Positions 48,130 through 57,371 of a stretch of 64,000 bases of DNA are shown in pieces. The stretch is from Rhodanobacter sp. FDAARGOS 1247 (GTDB lineage: Bacteria; Pseudomonadota; Gammaproteobacteria; Xanthomonadales; Rhodanobacteraceae), in the NCBI RefSeq assembly GCF_016889805.1, contig NZ_CP069535.1, positions 310,001-374,000 of the forward strand, given 5' to 3'. Numbering within the stretch: position 1 is the first letter of the stretch; every line of letters begins with the position of its first letter. The notes under the pieces are model-generated. The model made no database searches, had not been told where the DNA came from, and was given only the letters and a program-made list of their open reading frames with translations. The position numbers and the translations under genes were made by a program.

Positions 48130-49394
48130 ATACGCAGGAACTCATCATCACCTGGGCCACACCGGTCTTCTTCCTGCTGATCGGCATCGAATTGCTGGTG
48201 GCGAAACTGCGCGGACGGCAGGCATACGCGGCCAACGATGCGATCAACAGCATCGGGCTGGGCGTGATCTCGCAGCTGGTCGGCGTGTTCACCAAGCTGG
48301 TGACGATCGGCATCTATGCCTGGTGCGTCGAACACCTGGCGCTGTTCGCGCTGCCGGAGAACAGCCTGTGGGTGTGGGCCGGCGCGCTCTTGTTCTACGA
48401 CTTCTGCTACTACTGGCTGCACCGCATGGGCCACGAGGTGAACATCCTGTGGGCCGCCCACGTGGTGCATCACCAGAGCGAGCACTACAACCTCTCCACC
48501 GCGCTGCGCCAGACCGGCAGCGGCGCGCTGCTGGGCTGGGTGTTCTACCTGCCGATGGCGATCGTCGGCGTGCCGCTGAAGGTGTTCGTGGTGGTGGCGC
48601 TGATCGATCTGCTGTACCAGTTCTGGGTGCACACCGAACAGATCGGCCGGCTCGGCTGGTTCGACCGGGTGTTCTGTTCGCCGTCCAATCATCGCGCCCA
48701 TCACGCGGTGAACGATCGCTACCTGGACCGCAACTACGGCGGCATCCTGATCGTGTGGGATCGCCTGTTCGGCACCTTTGTCGATGAGGACGACAGCGAC
48801 AAGCCGGTCTACGGCACGCGCTCGCCGCTGCGCAGCTGGAACCCGCTGTGGGCGAACGCCGAGGTGTACTGGAAGACCGCGCAGGACGCATGGCATGCGA
48901 AGCGCTGGCGCGACAAGCTGCTGGTGTGGATCAAGCCGCCGGGCTGGCGTCCGGTCGACGTGGCGGCGCGCTTCCCGAAGCCCGGCTTCACCATGCCCAC
49001 CGAGCGTTTCGATCCGCCCCTGTCGCGGCCGCTGAAGCTCTACGTGCTGGCGCAGTTCGCCTTGTTGCTGGGCATGGCCACGCAGTTCCTCGGCATGGCC
49101 GGTACGGCTGGCATCTCCGCGCTGCTGCTGTATGCGCTGTATCTGACCGTCAGCCTGTGCGTGATCGGCGCGCTGATGGAAGGCCGGCGTTGGGCGGCTT
49201 GGGCGGAGGGCATCCGCGTGCTGGCGACGGCCGCCGTGCCGCTGCTCAGCGGGCGCTGGTTCGGGATTGGCCATCTGGACGGCCGTATCGCGCTGGCCAT
49301 CGCCGTGGTGTTCGGGCTCAGCGCGCTGGCGCTGCCATGGCTGGGCGGGCTGCGCCCATCGTCGTCGTTGCGTCACGACGTCGCGACGGGCTGA
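48126..49394 (+). CDS. Alkylglycerol monooxygenase-like fatty acid hydroxylase
   Basis: 422 residues. The His-box set of the fatty acid hydroxylase superfamily is present: HRMGHE near 97, HVVHHQSEHYN near 113, and NHRAHHAVND near 195. Around these boxes the sequence follows animal AGMO (TMEM195) more closely than sterol desaturases: YYWLHRMGHEVNILWAAH, then NLSTALRQT, then LLYQFWVHTEQIGRLG. A C-terminal membrane region (about 300-415) is also shared with AGMO. AGMO cleaves alkyl ether lipids using tetrahydrobiopterin and iron. Start GTG 48126 overlaps the upstream stop. Confidence 0.82.
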   Translation: MNTQELIITWATPVFFLLIGIELLVAKLRGRQAYAANDAINSIGLGVISQLVGVFTKLVTIGIYAWCVEHLALFALPENSLWVWAGALLFYDFCYYWLHRMGHEVNILWAAHVVHHQSEHYNLSTALRQTGSGALLGWVFYLPMAIVGVPLKVFVVVALIDLLYQFWVHTEQIGRLGWFDRVFCSPSNHRAHHAVNDRYLDRNYGGILIVWDRLFGTFVDEDDSDKPVYGTRSPLRSWNPLWANAEVYWKTAQDAWHAKRWRDKLLVWIKPPGWRPVDVAARFPKPGFTMPTERFDPPLSRPLKLYVLAQFALLLGMATQFLGMAGTAGISALLLYALYLTVSLCVIGALMEGRRWAAWAEGIRVLATAAVPLLSGRWFGIGHLDGRIALAIAVVFGLSALALPWLGGLRPSSSLRHDVATG

Positions 49395-49415
49395 GTTTCG
49401 GGCGAACCGTCGATC

Positions 49416-49486
49416 GCGTAGGGCGGGCAACGCCCGCCGGCTCTTGTCGTTTCGGAAAGACGGCGGGCAGTGCCCGCCCTACGCGC
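49416..49486. repeat. Inverted pair of GC palindromes between convergent genes
   Basis: GCGTAGGGCGGGCAACGCCC at 49416 and its inverse TGCCCGCCCTACGCGC at 49471 form ~24 bp arms with a ~20 bp loop; each arm is itself palindromic. Located between convergent genes, it is likely a bidirectional transcription end. Confidence 0.75.
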
Positions 49487-49495
49487 GGCGGTCGG

Positions 49496-51994
49496 TCAGA
49501 ACTTCACGCGCGCTTCCACGCCCCACATCCGCGGGGGCGTGACGTAGGCGTACGGCGTGCCCAGCACCGACTGCGAGATCGTGCCCAGCCCGCTGACGTA
49601 CTGCTTGTCGAACAGGTTCTGCACGTAGGCGCCGAGGCCCCAGCGGCCGTTCGCCGCGTTCCAGTCGAGGCGCAGGTCGGTGCGCTGCTGCGGCTCGCCC
49701 AGGTCGAAGTTGGTCGGCAAGGCGCACTTGCCCTGGTAGACCGAGGCGTCGTTGCAGCGCATGCGGCCGCGATAGCCGTAGTTGGCGTGGAAGCTCAGCT
49801 CGCCCTGGGCCACGCCGTGCCAGGTGTAGTCGCCGCTGAGGCTGTACGAAAATTTCGGCTCGTCCACCGGCTGGCCGGAGACGTTCAGGTAGAGCGCATC
49901 GCCGTTGGCGTCGACGCCAGCCGGCACGCGCGCGGTGGAGTATTTCGAGTCGATGTAGCTGCCGTTGAAGCCCAGCCGCAGGTCGTCCACGGGCACCCAT
50001 TGCACCTGCAGGTCCACGCCGGTGGCGTCCTGGCTGGTGTTGCTGACCTGGTAGGTCGGCACGCCGAGGCCGTCGGTGGACGGCACCACCACCAGGGTCT
50101 GCTTGTCGGTGTAGCGGTAGTGATAGATCGAGGCATTCAGCAGCAGGTGCTGGTCGGGGAAGGTGCTCTTGATGCCGAGCTCGGCGTTCCACACTTTCTC
50201 CGGCTGGAACTGCGAACCGGGCTCGGTGCCGTTGTAGCCGCCAGCCTTGTAGCCCCGGGCCAGCGACAAATAACCCATCGTGTCCGGGGTGAACTTGTAG
50301 TCGGCGACCAGGCGCGGGCTCAGGTCGTTCCAGCGGTTGTCCTTGCTGACCAGCTGGCCCACCGCGTTGGGGAAGATCTGGTTCTGGGTGAGGATGGCGC
50401 GCAGGGCATCGGCACTCAGCGCGCCGCCGGTGAGCAGCGGCGCCAGCGCCAGGATGCCGGCCGCGTCGAGCTGGTCGACCGTCGCGTCGAGCTGGGGCGC
50501 GTAGCGCACCGGCGTGTACCAGTCGAAATACTTGCGGTCGTGGGTGTAGCGCAGGCCGGTGGTGATGTTGAGCTTGTCGGTGACGTGCCAGATCGCGTCG
50601 CCGTATACCGCGTACGAATTGAAGTGGCCGTTGTTGCTGATCGTCTCGGTCCACGGATCGCCGAGCAGGCGGTAGGGCAGGTTGAACGCCTGCAGCAGCG
50701 AGTCGAAGTAGTGGAACAGCGTGCCGTCCGGGGTGAAGTTGGCGCCGAGGCCGCTGTTGATCGCCAGCGTGTCGTAGGTGTCGGTGTTCACCGTGGCCAG
50801 GCTGGTCTGCTTGGCGCGTTCCATGTAGTAGCTGGCGCCGGCGACCCAGTCGACCCGCTCGTTGCTGCCGTTGAGCTTGAACTCCTGGTACAGCGTGCGC
50901 CCCTCGCTGATCACGCCGGTGTCGAGGTGGGTGGTGACGTGGTTGGTGCCGTCGCCGTCCTCGACGTGCGAGATGTTGTAGGCGGCGTAGTTGGTGGTCG
51001 AGCTGAAGCCGCCCCAGTCGAAGCCGTGGTCGAAGGCCAGGGTCCAGCCGTTGTACTGGCGACGTTCGCGGCCGCCGTCACTGTCGTTGAAGAACGGCGC
51101 GTGGCGCGGGTCATACCAGGTCGACGGATCGGCCGGGAACGGCGCGCGCTGGTAAAGGTCGGTGGAGGACAGCGGGATCAGGCCCACGTCCATGCGCGAG
51201 GGCTGCTTCAGGCGGTCATGGTCCCACGACAGGTGCACCGTGCTGTCGGGCGTGACTTGCCAGCGCGCCACCATGCGCGTGCCCCATTCGTCGTCCTTGC
51301 CGTAGTGCTGGCCGGTGACGGCATCCCTGAGGTAGCCGTTGCTCTGGTTGTCCAGGAAGCTCATGCGCACGGCCAGGTCCTGGTTCACCGGCACGTTGAG
51401 CAGGGCGTCGCCGTAGCGTCTGCCGTATTCGCCGTAGCGCACGCGGGCCTTGCCCTCGAGCTTGTCGGTGGGTTCGTTGGTGACGATCGAGATCGCGCCG
51501 GCGGCGGTGTTGCGGCCGAACAGGGTGCCTTGCGGACCTTTCAGCACCTCGACCCGGGCCACGTCGTTGAGCGCCATCAGCGCGCCGCCGGAGCGCGTCT
51601 GGTAGACGCCATTGACGTAGACACCCACGGCCGAGTCGGTGCCGATGCCGAAGTCGTTGGTCTCGATGCCGCGCATCCGGTAGGTCGGCTGGGTCGGGTC
51701 GCTGCCGTCGACCACCACGCCGGGCACGAACAGGTTGGTCTGGCTGAGGTCGGTGGCGGCGATGATGTCGAGCTGCTTCGCGGTGACGATGTCCATCGCG
51801 ATCGGCACGTCCTGCACTTCCTGCGTGCGGCTCTGCGCGGTCACCGTGATCTTGCCCAGCTCGGTGGCATTCGTGGTGGCCGCTGCCGGTGGCGGGCTGG
51901 TGTCCTGCGCCGAGGCGGTGGGCGACACGCCGAGCGTGCCGGCAAGCAGGGCGCAGGCGATGCCGGCAGCCAGACGATGGGTGCGGATGAGCAT
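49496..51994 (-). CDS. TonB-dependent outer-membrane receptor
   Basis: 832 residues with a signal peptide (LAAGIACALLAGTLGVSPTASAQ), a plug domain (about 45-160: ITVTAQSRTQEVQDVPIAM, then RIEVLKGPQGTLFGRN-like VEVLKGPQGTLFGRN near 150) and a beta-barrel ending in WGVEARVKF with the typical terminal Phe. It takes up a substrate across the outer membrane using TonB energy. The sequence resembles the large carbohydrate/siderophore-type receptors of Xanthomonadales; ligand unknown. The start ATG 51994 begins the signal peptide. Confidence 0.92.
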   Translation of the reverse strand: MLIRTHRLAAGIACALLAGTLGVSPTASAQDTSPPPAAATTNATELGKITVTAQSRTQEVQDVPIAMDIVTAKQLDIIAATDLSQTNLFVPGVVVDGSDPTQPTYRMRGIETNDFGIGTDSAVGVYVNGVYQTRSGGALMALNDVARVEVLKGPQGTLFGRNTAAGAISIVTNEPTDKLEGKARVRYGEYGRRYGDALLNVPVNQDLAVRMSFLDNQSNGYLRDAVTGQHYGKDDEWGTRMVARWQVTPDSTVHLSWDHDRLKQPSRMDVGLIPLSSTDLYQRAPFPADPSTWYDPRHAPFFNDSDGGRERRQYNGWTLAFDHGFDWGGFSSTTNYAAYNISHVEDGDGTNHVTTHLDTGVISEGRTLYQEFKLNGSNERVDWVAGASYYMERAKQTSLATVNTDTYDTLAINSGLGANFTPDGTLFHYFDSLLQAFNLPYRLLGDPWTETISNNGHFNSYAVYGDAIWHVTDKLNITTGLRYTHDRKYFDWYTPVRYAPQLDATVDQLDAAGILALAPLLTGGALSADALRAILTQNQIFPNAVGQLVSKDNRWNDLSPRLVADYKFTPDTMGYLSLARGYKAGGYNGTEPGSQFQPEKVWNAELGIKSTFPDQHLLLNASIYHYRYTDKQTLVVVPSTDGLGVPTYQVSNTSQDATGVDLQVQWVPVDDLRLGFNGSYIDSKYSTARVPAGVDANGDALYLNVSGQPVDEPKFSYSLSGDYTWHGVAQGELSFHANYGYRGRMRCNDASVYQGKCALPTNFDLGEPQQRTDLRLDWNAANGRWGLGAYVQNLFDKQYVSGLGTISQSVLGTPYAYVTPPRMWGVEARVKF

Positions 51995-52191
51995 GGATGT
52001 ATTCCCCGGGTCGTGGTCGCCTCCCTCGCCGCCCGCTCGCGGGCCGGTCGTGGATGCGTGGAAGCATGTTCGCCCGCGTCGCGCGCAGGTGTACAGGTGC
52101 AGCGCAACATGCCGCGCACGGGCCAACACGATGGGCGGTATTCGCTATGATCGCCGCTGGTTTCCGGCGGTCATGCGATCAGGGGTGTGCA

Positions 52192-53691
52192 ATGGGTTTC
52201 CTCGGCAAGCTGGTGCGGCACAAGACGATCGAACAGTTGCAGGCCGAAGCCGGCACCCGCAGCGACTTCCGCCGGGTGCTGGGCCTGTGGCAGCTCACCG
52301 CGATCGGCATCGGGGGCATCATCGGCGTGGGCATCTTCGTGCTGGCCGGCCAGCAGGCGGCGATGAACGCGGGCCCCGCGGTGGCGATCAGCTTCCTGAT
52401 CGCCGGCTTCGGCAGCGCCTGCGCGGCGCTGTGCTACGCCGAGTTCGCCGGGCTGATCCCGGTCACCGGCAGCGCCTACACCTACGGCTACGCGGTGCTC
52501 GGCGAGTTCGCCGCGTGGATCATCGGCTGGGACCTGCTGCTGGAATACGCGCTGGTGGTCGCGGTGGTGGCGATCGGCTGGTCCGGCTACGTGCAGGTGC
52601 TGCTGAACTCCGCCGGCGTGCACCTGCCGGAGTGGGCGCAGCAGAGCATGAGCGCGCAGACCATGCAGTATTACCTGCAGCAGCTGTTCGGCCTGCACGG
52701 TTCGGCGGCGATCGCCGGGCCCAGCGACGGCCACCGCTTCAACGTGATCGCGGCGGCGGTGTCGATCGGCGTGGCGATCCTGCTGACCGTGCGCACCGAG
52801 TGGGGCGCGCGCTTCAACACCCTGGTGGTGGCGATCAAGGTGATCGGCGTGCTGCTGGTGGTGCTGGTCGGCGTGTTCTACATCGACCCGGCGAACTGGC
52901 ACCCGTTCGTGCCCGCCCGCGTGGTCGACGCCGCCACCGGGGTCGGCCACTTCGGCTGGTCGGGCGTGCTGACCGGCGCCAGCGTGGTGTTCTTCGCGGT
53001 GTTCGGCTACGACACGCTGACCACCGCGGCGGAGGAATCGAAGCACCCGCAGCGCGACCTGCCGCGCGCGGTGCTGCTGTCGCTGGCGATCGCGATGGTG
53101 CTGTACATCGCGGTGTCGCTGGTGCTCACCGGCATCGTGCCGTACAGCACGCTCGGCGGCGAAGCTTCGGTGTCCGATGCGTTCGAGTCGATCGGCCTGC
53201 ACTGGCTCAGCATCATCATCGCGATCGCCGCGGTGGTCGGCGTCACCAGCGTGCTGTTCGCCTTCATGCTGGGCGCGGCGCGGATCTGGTTCGCGCTGGC
53301 CCGCGACGGCCTGCTGCCGGCCTGGTTCGCCAAGGTCAGCCCGCGCTTCGGCACGCCGGCGCGACCGACCCTGATCATCGGCGTGTTCACCGCGCTGGTC
53401 GCCGGCCTGCTGCCGATCGGCGAGGTCGCCGAACTGGTCAACATCGGCACGCTCAGCGCCTTCATCATCATCTGCGCCTCGATCATGCTGCTGCGCGTGC
53501 GCCGGCCCGACCTGCAGCGCAACTTCCGCACGCCGGCGGTGTGGTTCACCGCGCCGCTCGGCATCCTGTTTTCCGCCGCGTTGATCTACGGCCTGCCGTG
53601 GATCACCTACGAGCGCTTCATCCTGTGGATGGCGCTGGGCTGCGTGATCTACTTCGCCTACGGCATCCGCCGCAGCAAGATGGCCGGCTGA
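52192..53691 (+). CDS. Cationic amino acid transporter-type APC permease
   Basis: 499 residues with about twelve membrane helices. The APC signature GIGGIIGVGIFVLAG is near residue 42, ALCYAEFAGLIPVTGSAYTYGY is near 82-103, and the FFAVFGYDTLTTAAEESKHPQRDLP block near 265-290 is typical of the CAT/YfnA group, which takes up amino acids by proton symport. Substrate cannot be told. Start ATG 52192 follows AGGGGTGTGCA. Divergent from the TonB receptor gene. Confidence 0.88.
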   Translation: MGFLGKLVRHKTIEQLQAEAGTRSDFRRVLGLWQLTAIGIGGIIGVGIFVLAGQQAAMNAGPAVAISFLIAGFGSACAALCYAEFAGLIPVTGSAYTYGYAVLGEFAAWIIGWDLLLEYALVVAVVAIGWSGYVQVLLNSAGVHLPEWAQQSMSAQTMQYYLQQLFGLHGSAAIAGPSDGHRFNVIAAAVSIGVAILLTVRTEWGARFNTLVVAIKVIGVLLVVLVGVFYIDPANWHPFVPARVVDAATGVGHFGWSGVLTGASVVFFAVFGYDTLTTAAEESKHPQRDLPRAVLLSLAIAMVLYIAVSLVLTGIVPYSTLGGEASVSDAFESIGLHWLSIIIAIAAVVGVTSVLFAFMLGAARIWFALARDGLLPAWFAKVSPRFGTPARPTLIIGVFTALVAGLLPIGEVAELVNIGTLSAFIIICASIMLLRVRRPDLQRNFRTPAVWFTAPLGILFSAALIYGLPWITYERFILWMALGCVIYFAYGIRRSKMAG

Positions 53692-53725
53692 TCACGGCAG
53701 GCCGGGCGGGCGCCAGCGCCGTCGC

Positions 53726-54802
53726 TCAGTCGACCGTGCTGGCCACGCGGTCGCGGCCGGCGCGCTTGGCCTGGCGCATCGCACGGTCGGCGCGGATCAG
53801 CAGGGTTTCGATCGCCTCGTCGTCCGCCCGGCATTCGACCACGCCGATGCTGACGCTCATGCGGCCGTCGGGGCGCTGGATGGCGTGGATCGCCACCCGC
53901 AACTGCTCGGCCCGCTGGGTCGCCTGGGCCAGGTCGAGGCCGGGCATCAACATCGCGAATTCCTCGCCGCCGATGCGCCCGATCAGGTCGTCCGGACGCA
54001 TCTGCCGACGCATCGTGCCGGCCATCGCGACCAGCGCGGCGTCGCCGGCGGCGTGGCCGAAGTCGTCGTTGAGCGGCTTGAAGTGGTCGGCGTCGAGGTA
54101 GAGCACGCACGCGGGCAGCCCGCGGTGCCGGATGTCGGCCAGCGCCAGCCGCGACAGCTGCAGGAAGCGGTTGCGCAGCAGCAGCCCGGTCAGCCCGTCG
54201 GTATTGGCCTGCTCGCGCAGGCGGCGCTCCAGCCGGAACTGCTCGAACAGCGTGCGCGCCATGAACGCGCGCAGCACCGCGGCCAGCACGATCGCCACCG
54301 CCATGTAGATCAGGTACTGCACCACCTGCACGTCGTCGCTGTTGCCCAGCAGCAGCATCGGCAGCGGGCCCAGCGCGCAGACGATCATGCCGGCGACGAA
54401 ATCCCAGCGACCGAGCCAGATCACCGACGAGACCACGGGCAACAGCAGGCCCGGCAACACCATCGTCTGCCGATGCGGGTTGCCGAACGTGTTGAGGTTG
54501 ATGCTCACCTCCAGCAGCACCACGAACAGCAGGGTCAGCGCGCTGAGCAGGTGTGGCCGGCGCGCCTGCCGGGTCGACAGCGTCACCAGCGCCAGCGGCA
54601 ACAGCGGCAACGCGCGCAGCCAGCCGGACAGCATCGGCCTTTGCAGCACGCTGCTGGCCAGCACGGCGACCAGGTAGACCAGGGTCGCCACCAGCATCAG
54701 GGCATGGATCATCGGCCCCATCCGCTGCGCGAGGTACCTGCGGTAGTCGCGCTGCTGCAGGCTGTCGTCGTGGCGCGGAAGTTGGTCGAGCAGGTCGTGC
54801 AT
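53726..54802 (-). CDS. Membrane diguanylate cyclase (GGDEF)
   Basis: 358 residues: six membrane helices (about 35-180) form an undefined sensor region, followed by a GGDEF domain (about 195-350). The active motif is GGEEF, preceded at five residues by RPDD, an RxxD inhibitory site, so product inhibition by c-di-GMP is expected. It should make c-di-GMP at the inner membrane. It stands alone; no signalling partner lies nearby. Confidence 0.9.
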   Translation of the reverse strand: MHDLLDQLPRHDDSLQQRDYRRYLAQRMGPMIHALMLVATLVYLVAVLASSVLQRPMLSGWLRALPLLPLALVTLSTRQARRPHLLSALTLLFVVLLEVSINLNTFGNPHRQTMVLPGLLLPVVSSVIWLGRWDFVAGMIVCALGPLPMLLLGNSDDVQVVQYLIYMAVAIVLAAVLRAFMARTLFEQFRLERRLREQANTDGLTGLLLRNRFLQLSRLALADIRHRGLPACVLYLDADHFKPLNDDFGHAAGDAALVAMAGTMRRQMRPDDLIGRIGGEEFAMLMPGLDLAQATQRAEQLRVAIHAIQRPDGRMSVSIGVVECRADDEAIETLLIRADRAMRQAKRAGRDRVASTVD

Positions 54803-55091
54803 GGGGTTCCTGGGCGGTGAAGCCGGAAGAGATCAGCGTGGATCGCAGCAAGATGGGTGCCAGATTCGGCGCAAGCGCGGGGACGTGGCAAGGCCGGCCG
54901 CGCTGGTCGTGACCTTCGGCAGGGGTGAAGGCGGTCGCGGCCGGTCTAGCATCGGGGTCTGGACTCCTGCCATGACAACTTCCCGTTGCAGGGATTCCCG
55001 GGCCCCGTCTGGCCCGAGCCGTGTCATGTCGTGATTTTTCGGCAGGTGCGGCAGCGTTCGCCAGGCTCCCCCTTTCCATCCGGAGAACGCA

Positions 55092-56990
55092 TTGAAAGTC
55101 ACCCGTCTCGCTTCCGCCCTTGTCGCCGCCAGCTTCGGCCTGGCCAGTTTTGCCGCGTTTGCCGATGTCCCGGCGCCGCAGGATGTGCCGTTTCAGGGCA
55201 CCTTGAAGGTCAATGTGGACGCCACCGACCTGGCGCGCCGGATCTTCCGCGTGCACGAGGTGATCCCGGCCCAGCCCGGCCCGCTGACCCTGCTGTACCC
55301 GCAGTGGCTGCCCGGCCACCATTCGCCCAGCGGCCCGATCGACAAGCTGGCCGGCCTGGTGGTGACCGCCAACGGCAAGACCCTGCCGTGGAAGCGCGGC
55401 CCGCTGAACGTCTACGCCTTCCACGTCGACGTGCCCGCCGGCGCCAGCAACGTGGAGGTGTCATTCGAGTTCCTCTCGCCGCAGAGCAAGAGCGAGGGGC
55501 GCGTGGTGATGACGCCGGAAATGCTGAACCTGCAGTGGAACGCCAACACCATCTATCCGGCCGGCTACTACGCCAAGCGCATCATGGCCGAGACCAGCGT
55601 GAAGTTCCCCGCCGGCTGGCAGTTCGGCACCGCGCTGGAAGTGGCCTCGCGCGATGGCGACACCGTGCACTTCAAGCCGATCGCGTACAACGACCTGGTC
55701 GACTCGCCGATCTTCGCCGGCAAGTACTTCAAGCGCATCGACCTCGATCCGGGCGCCAAGGCGCCGGTGCATCTGAACGTCGTGGCCGACGCGGCGAAGT
55801 ACCTGGAAGTGACGCCCGAGCAGATCAAGCTGCATCGCAACCTGGTGCAGCAGATGTACAAGATGTACGGCGCCCACCACTACAACCACTACGACTTCCT
55901 GCTTTCGCTCAGCGACAAGATGAGCGGGCAGGGCCTGGAGCACCATCGTTCCAGCGAGAACGGCGTGGGCACCGGCTACTTCACCGAGTGGGAAAAGGGC
56001 GCGCTGGGCCGCGACCTGCTGGCCCACGAATACAACCACTCGTGGGACGGCAAGTACCGCCGCGGCGCCGACCTCACCACGGTGAACTTCAACGTGCCGA
56101 TGCAGGATTCGCTGCTGTGGGTGTACGAAGGCCAGACCCAGTTCTGGGGTCACGTGATGGCCACCCGCTCGGGCCTGTGGAACGAGGAGCAGGCGCGCGA
56201 CATGCTGGCCTTCGTGGCCGCCACCTACGACCGCGGCCGCCCCGGCCTGGCCAGCTGGCGCAACGTGCAGGACACCACCAACGACCCGATCATCGCCCAG
56301 CGCGCGCCGCTGCCCTACCGCAACTACCAGGGCAGCGAGGACTACTACTCGGCCGGCCAGATGATCTGGCTCGACGTCGACGCCAAGCTGCGTGACCTCA
56401 GCAAGGGCAAGCATTCCATCGACGACTTCGGCAAGGCGTTCTTCGGCATGGACAACGGCGAGTGGGCCGTGAACCCCTACACCTTCGAAGACGTGGTGAA
56501 GACGCTCAACGACATCCAGCCGTTCGACTGGGCCAGCTACCTGCGCACCCGCCTGGACGGCCACGGCCCGCTGATCGGCGGCGTCGAAGCCCACGGCTGG
56601 AAGCTCACCTACACCGACAAGCCGTCCGCCGCGGTGAAGGCCATCGAGGCCCGTCGTCATTCCGCCGACCTCACCTACTCGCTGGGCCTGTCGGTGGGCA
56701 AGGACGGCAGCATCGGCGACGTGCTGTGGGACGGCCCCGCGTTCAAGGCCGGCATTTCGCCGGCCATGACCGTGATCGCGGTGAACGGCCACGACTACGA
56801 CGCCGATGCGCTGAAGGACGCGGTCACCGCCTCGGCCAAGGACAAGAGCCTGCCGGTCGAGCTGCTGGTGAAAAACTTCGACCAGTACCAGACCATCCGC
56901 ATCGACTACCACGATGGCCTGAAGTACCCGCACCTGGTGCGCGACACCAGCAAGCCGGACACCCTGAGCGCCCTGCTCAAGGCCCGCTGA
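55092..56990 (+). CDS. M61 family glycyl-type aminopeptidase
   Basis: 632 residues with a signal peptide (LASALVAASFGLASFAAFAD), so exported. The zinc motif HEYNH is near residue 316 with a downstream YEG near 352 that can give the third ligand. N-terminal beta-domain and a C-terminal PDZ domain (about 525-620) complete the M61 layout. Relatives are aminopeptidases that prefer N-terminal glycine or other small residues. Starts at TTG 55092, with a GGAG about six bases before it. Confidence 0.88.
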   Translation: MKVTRLASALVAASFGLASFAAFADVPAPQDVPFQGTLKVNVDATDLARRIFRVHEVIPAQPGPLTLLYPQWLPGHHSPSGPIDKLAGLVVTANGKTLPWKRGPLNVYAFHVDVPAGASNVEVSFEFLSPQSKSEGRVVMTPEMLNLQWNANTIYPAGYYAKRIMAETSVKFPAGWQFGTALEVASRDGDTVHFKPIAYNDLVDSPIFAGKYFKRIDLDPGAKAPVHLNVVADAAKYLEVTPEQIKLHRNLVQQMYKMYGAHHYNHYDFLLSLSDKMSGQGLEHHRSSENGVGTGYFTEWEKGALGRDLLAHEYNHSWDGKYRRGADLTTVNFNVPMQDSLLWVYEGQTQFWGHVMATRSGLWNEEQARDMLAFVAATYDRGRPGLASWRNVQDTTNDPIIAQRAPLPYRNYQGSEDYYSAGQMIWLDVDAKLRDLSKGKHSIDDFGKAFFGMDNGEWAVNPYTFEDVVKTLNDIQPFDWASYLRTRLDGHGPLIGGVEAHGWKLTYTDKPSAAVKAIEARRHSADLTYSLGLSVGKDGSIGDVLWDGPAFKAGISPAMTVIAVNGHDYDADALKDAVTASAKDKSLPVELLVKNFDQYQTIRIDYHDGLKYPHLVRDTSKPDTLSALLKAR

Positions 56991-57014
56991 GGCCATTCCG
57001 GCCTCATCAGGCAC

Positions 57015-57066
57015 CGCGCTTCCCTCGTTCGCCTCCTCTCCCACTGGTGGGAGAGGATCGAGGTGA
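57015..57066. repeat. Palindromic repeat between M61 peptidase and tRNA
   Basis: CTCCTCTCCCACTGGTGGGA, then GAGGATCGAGGTGAGGG. A member of the GC-rich family, placed as a likely terminator for the peptidase gene. Confidence 0.7.
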
Positions 57067-57110
57067 GGGAAGCGCAGGTGGCGGCGCATGCCCGCCCGCG
57101 GCAACTCGGC

Positions 57111-57116
57111 TATACT
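57111..57116 (+). promoter_or_regulatory. -10 box of the tRNA-Arg promoter
   Basis: TATACT, followed about six bases later by a G/C-rich stretch before the tRNA at 57156, which fits a stable RNA promoter. I cannot place a good -35 box. Confidence 0.5.
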
Positions 57117-57155
57117 GCGCTCCCCCGCGGGCCACTGCCCCGCGCGGCCGCACAT

Positions 57156-57232
57156 GCGCCTGTAGCTCAGCTGGATAGAGTACTGCCCTCCGAAGGCAGG
57201 GGTCGTGGGTTCGAATCCCGCCAGGCGCACCA
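57156..57232 (+). tRNA. tRNA-Arg (CCG)
   Basis: 77 bases including an encoded CCA. Acceptor arms GCGCCTG (57156-57162) and CAGGCGC (57222-57228) pair fully. The D arm holds AGCTCAGCTGGATAGAG, the anticodon stem-loop is CTGCC-CTCCGAA-GGCAG with anticodon CCG, and the T arm GTGGGTTCGAATCCCG-like is GTGGGTTCGAATCCCGC. It is the only RNA gene I see, and a restriction island begins about 140 bp downstream. Confidence 0.97.
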
Positions 57233-57239
57233 CACACAC

Positions 57240-57275
57240 GCGAACAAGGCTGCCTCATCGGGCGGCCTTGTTCGC
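57240..57275 (+). terminator. Hairpin terminator after tRNA-Arg
   Basis: GCGAACAAGGC / GCCTTGTTCGC, an 11 bp perfect stem with a 14-base loop. The T run (GGTTTTTC) comes about 15 bases later, so termination may be imperfect. Confidence 0.7.
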
Positions 57276-57371
57276 ATGCGTGGGTGGTTTTTCATCCATC
57301 GGCGTAGCGGAGCCAGCCGAGACAGGCGGTCGATAGAAACGTAAAGTGCGGGGAGAACATCAGGGGCAGGC

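Noticed and set aside
48848..52150. Very long plus-strand open frame (about 1100 codons) opposite the TonB receptor
   Set aside because: A GC-rich shadow frame: low-complexity Val/Ala/Arg/His composition, no domain, and it covers a clear receptor gene with signal peptide and plug motifs on the other strand.
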